Assembly: GCA_022577435.1 (NCBI GenBank) | Contig: JAKOON010000009.1 | Coordinates: 11,164,411 to 11,228,410, forward strand | Direction of reading: 5' to 3' | From: Embiotoca jacksoni | Lineage: Eukaryota > Chordata > Actinopteri > Embiotocidae | DNA: 64,000 bases | Part shown: one piece after another, positions 63,173 to 64,000 of the stretch | Layout: the number at the start of each line of letters is the position of its first letter | Numbering within the stretch: position 1 is the stretch's first letter | Notes under the pieces: model-generated | The model's database searches: none | What the model was told of the DNA's origin: nothing | The model's input: only the letters and a program-made list of their open reading frames with translations | Program-made: the position numbers and the translations under genes

Positions 63173-64000
63173 GTGTGAGAAACTTCAAGAGAAAAGAAAA
63201 AGTGAGGCACAGACAGAGAGAAAGCAACAAATTTGTCAGCTAAGAAATCTTAAGTGTGTGTATGTGTGTGCAGGGTTTTGCTTTGACTGTTAACAGAGAA
63301 GACAGTTAACCTTCAGTACAGAAATAAGCAATCAGTGGGTCAGTTCAGTCATAACCAAGCAGCAAACAAGACAGATCTGACCTCAACAGGAGGTGATAAG
63401 CACAAATAGACTCTTTCACTAACTCATTGCCATCTATCAACAACACTGAACTGTCTGAAGATGAATGTTCACTAATGCTGCATGCTGAGAAAGAGAAGTT
63501 CACAGACATACAATAGGAACTGATACCATATTAATGAACTGTAAAGGCCTGAAATCACCTCTGAGCAGACAACAAGCACATCAGAAATACCTGCATAGTT
63601 ATAGTTAGCCAGACAACTCTTAACTCCGATTTGTCCTGATGTAGCTAAACTGAAAGCTAATGTTAAATGAAATACAGTTATTTTAGCACTGATCTGTTAT
63701 AACAAGACAGAATAAACATCTTAAATCTTGGAAAGTAAGACGTGCTTGATCCTACAATTTCCTACTATGAAGCAACAGGTGGATTCACAGTAATTTTCCT
63801 ACGTGCATAAAATCAAATGACTTTCTTACATCTGGAATCAGTTCACGATGTCTTCACTTTGGAGCAAGACAACTTTTACCCAAGTAGCTGCCTTGATTGA
63901 ATAAAAAGGGGAAAAAAAAGCAACACTTCTACTTGAGAAAAGTCTCGCTGAATTAAGCATACAGTACTTGAGGAAAATGGTTCAGCACTCTCTCCATCTG

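Overview
This window is nuclear DNA from a vertebrate, almost certainly a teleost fish. It is AT-rich and gene-poor, has GT-AG introns, carries very many (CA)n/(GT)n microsatellites, and contains dispersed sequences of the kind repeated in fish genomes. There is no sign of prokaryotic gene organisation, CRISPR arrays or operons.

The only gene I can support is the fish orthologue of TRPS1 (trichorhinophalangeal syndrome 1), a zinc-finger transcriptional repressor, on the minus strand. Seven coding exons run from the ATG at 19142 down to 4252. All seven join in frame with canonical splice sites (lengths 721, 116, 613, 215, 211, 241 and 820 nt) and encode the first 979 residues. They contain the N-terminal and central C2H2 fingers. 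The GATA-type finger and the C-terminal Ikaros-type finger pair lie off the left edge, so the gene is cut at its 3' end. Intron sizes are uneven: 423 bp, 5.4 kb, 232 bp, 500 bp, 171 bp, 5.3 kb, and then more than 4.25 kb that runs off the window.

Layout: 1-4251 is part of the intron before the GATA exon. 4252-19144 is the coding block. 19145-64000 is about 45 kb with no recognisable protein-coding gene, lying upstream of the start codon. By analogy with mammals I read it as the large 5' intron and/or upstream regulatory domain. It holds more than 20 microsatellites, fragments of fish interspersed repeats, several homeobox/E-box/forkhead-rich stretches that look like conserved enhancers, a GC-rich G-tract segment near 52.7 kb, a candidate 5' exon near 50 kb and a perfect 41-bp palindrome at 49562-49602.

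I see no undescribed multi-gene system. The points most worth checking are the candidate 5' exon, an unexplained protein-like 59-codon ORF near 57.4 kb, the palindrome, a diverged pair of noncoding modules sharing TGACAGCTG, and a helicase-like peptide fragment inside the last intron. Homology calls come from recognition by eye; no database search was run.
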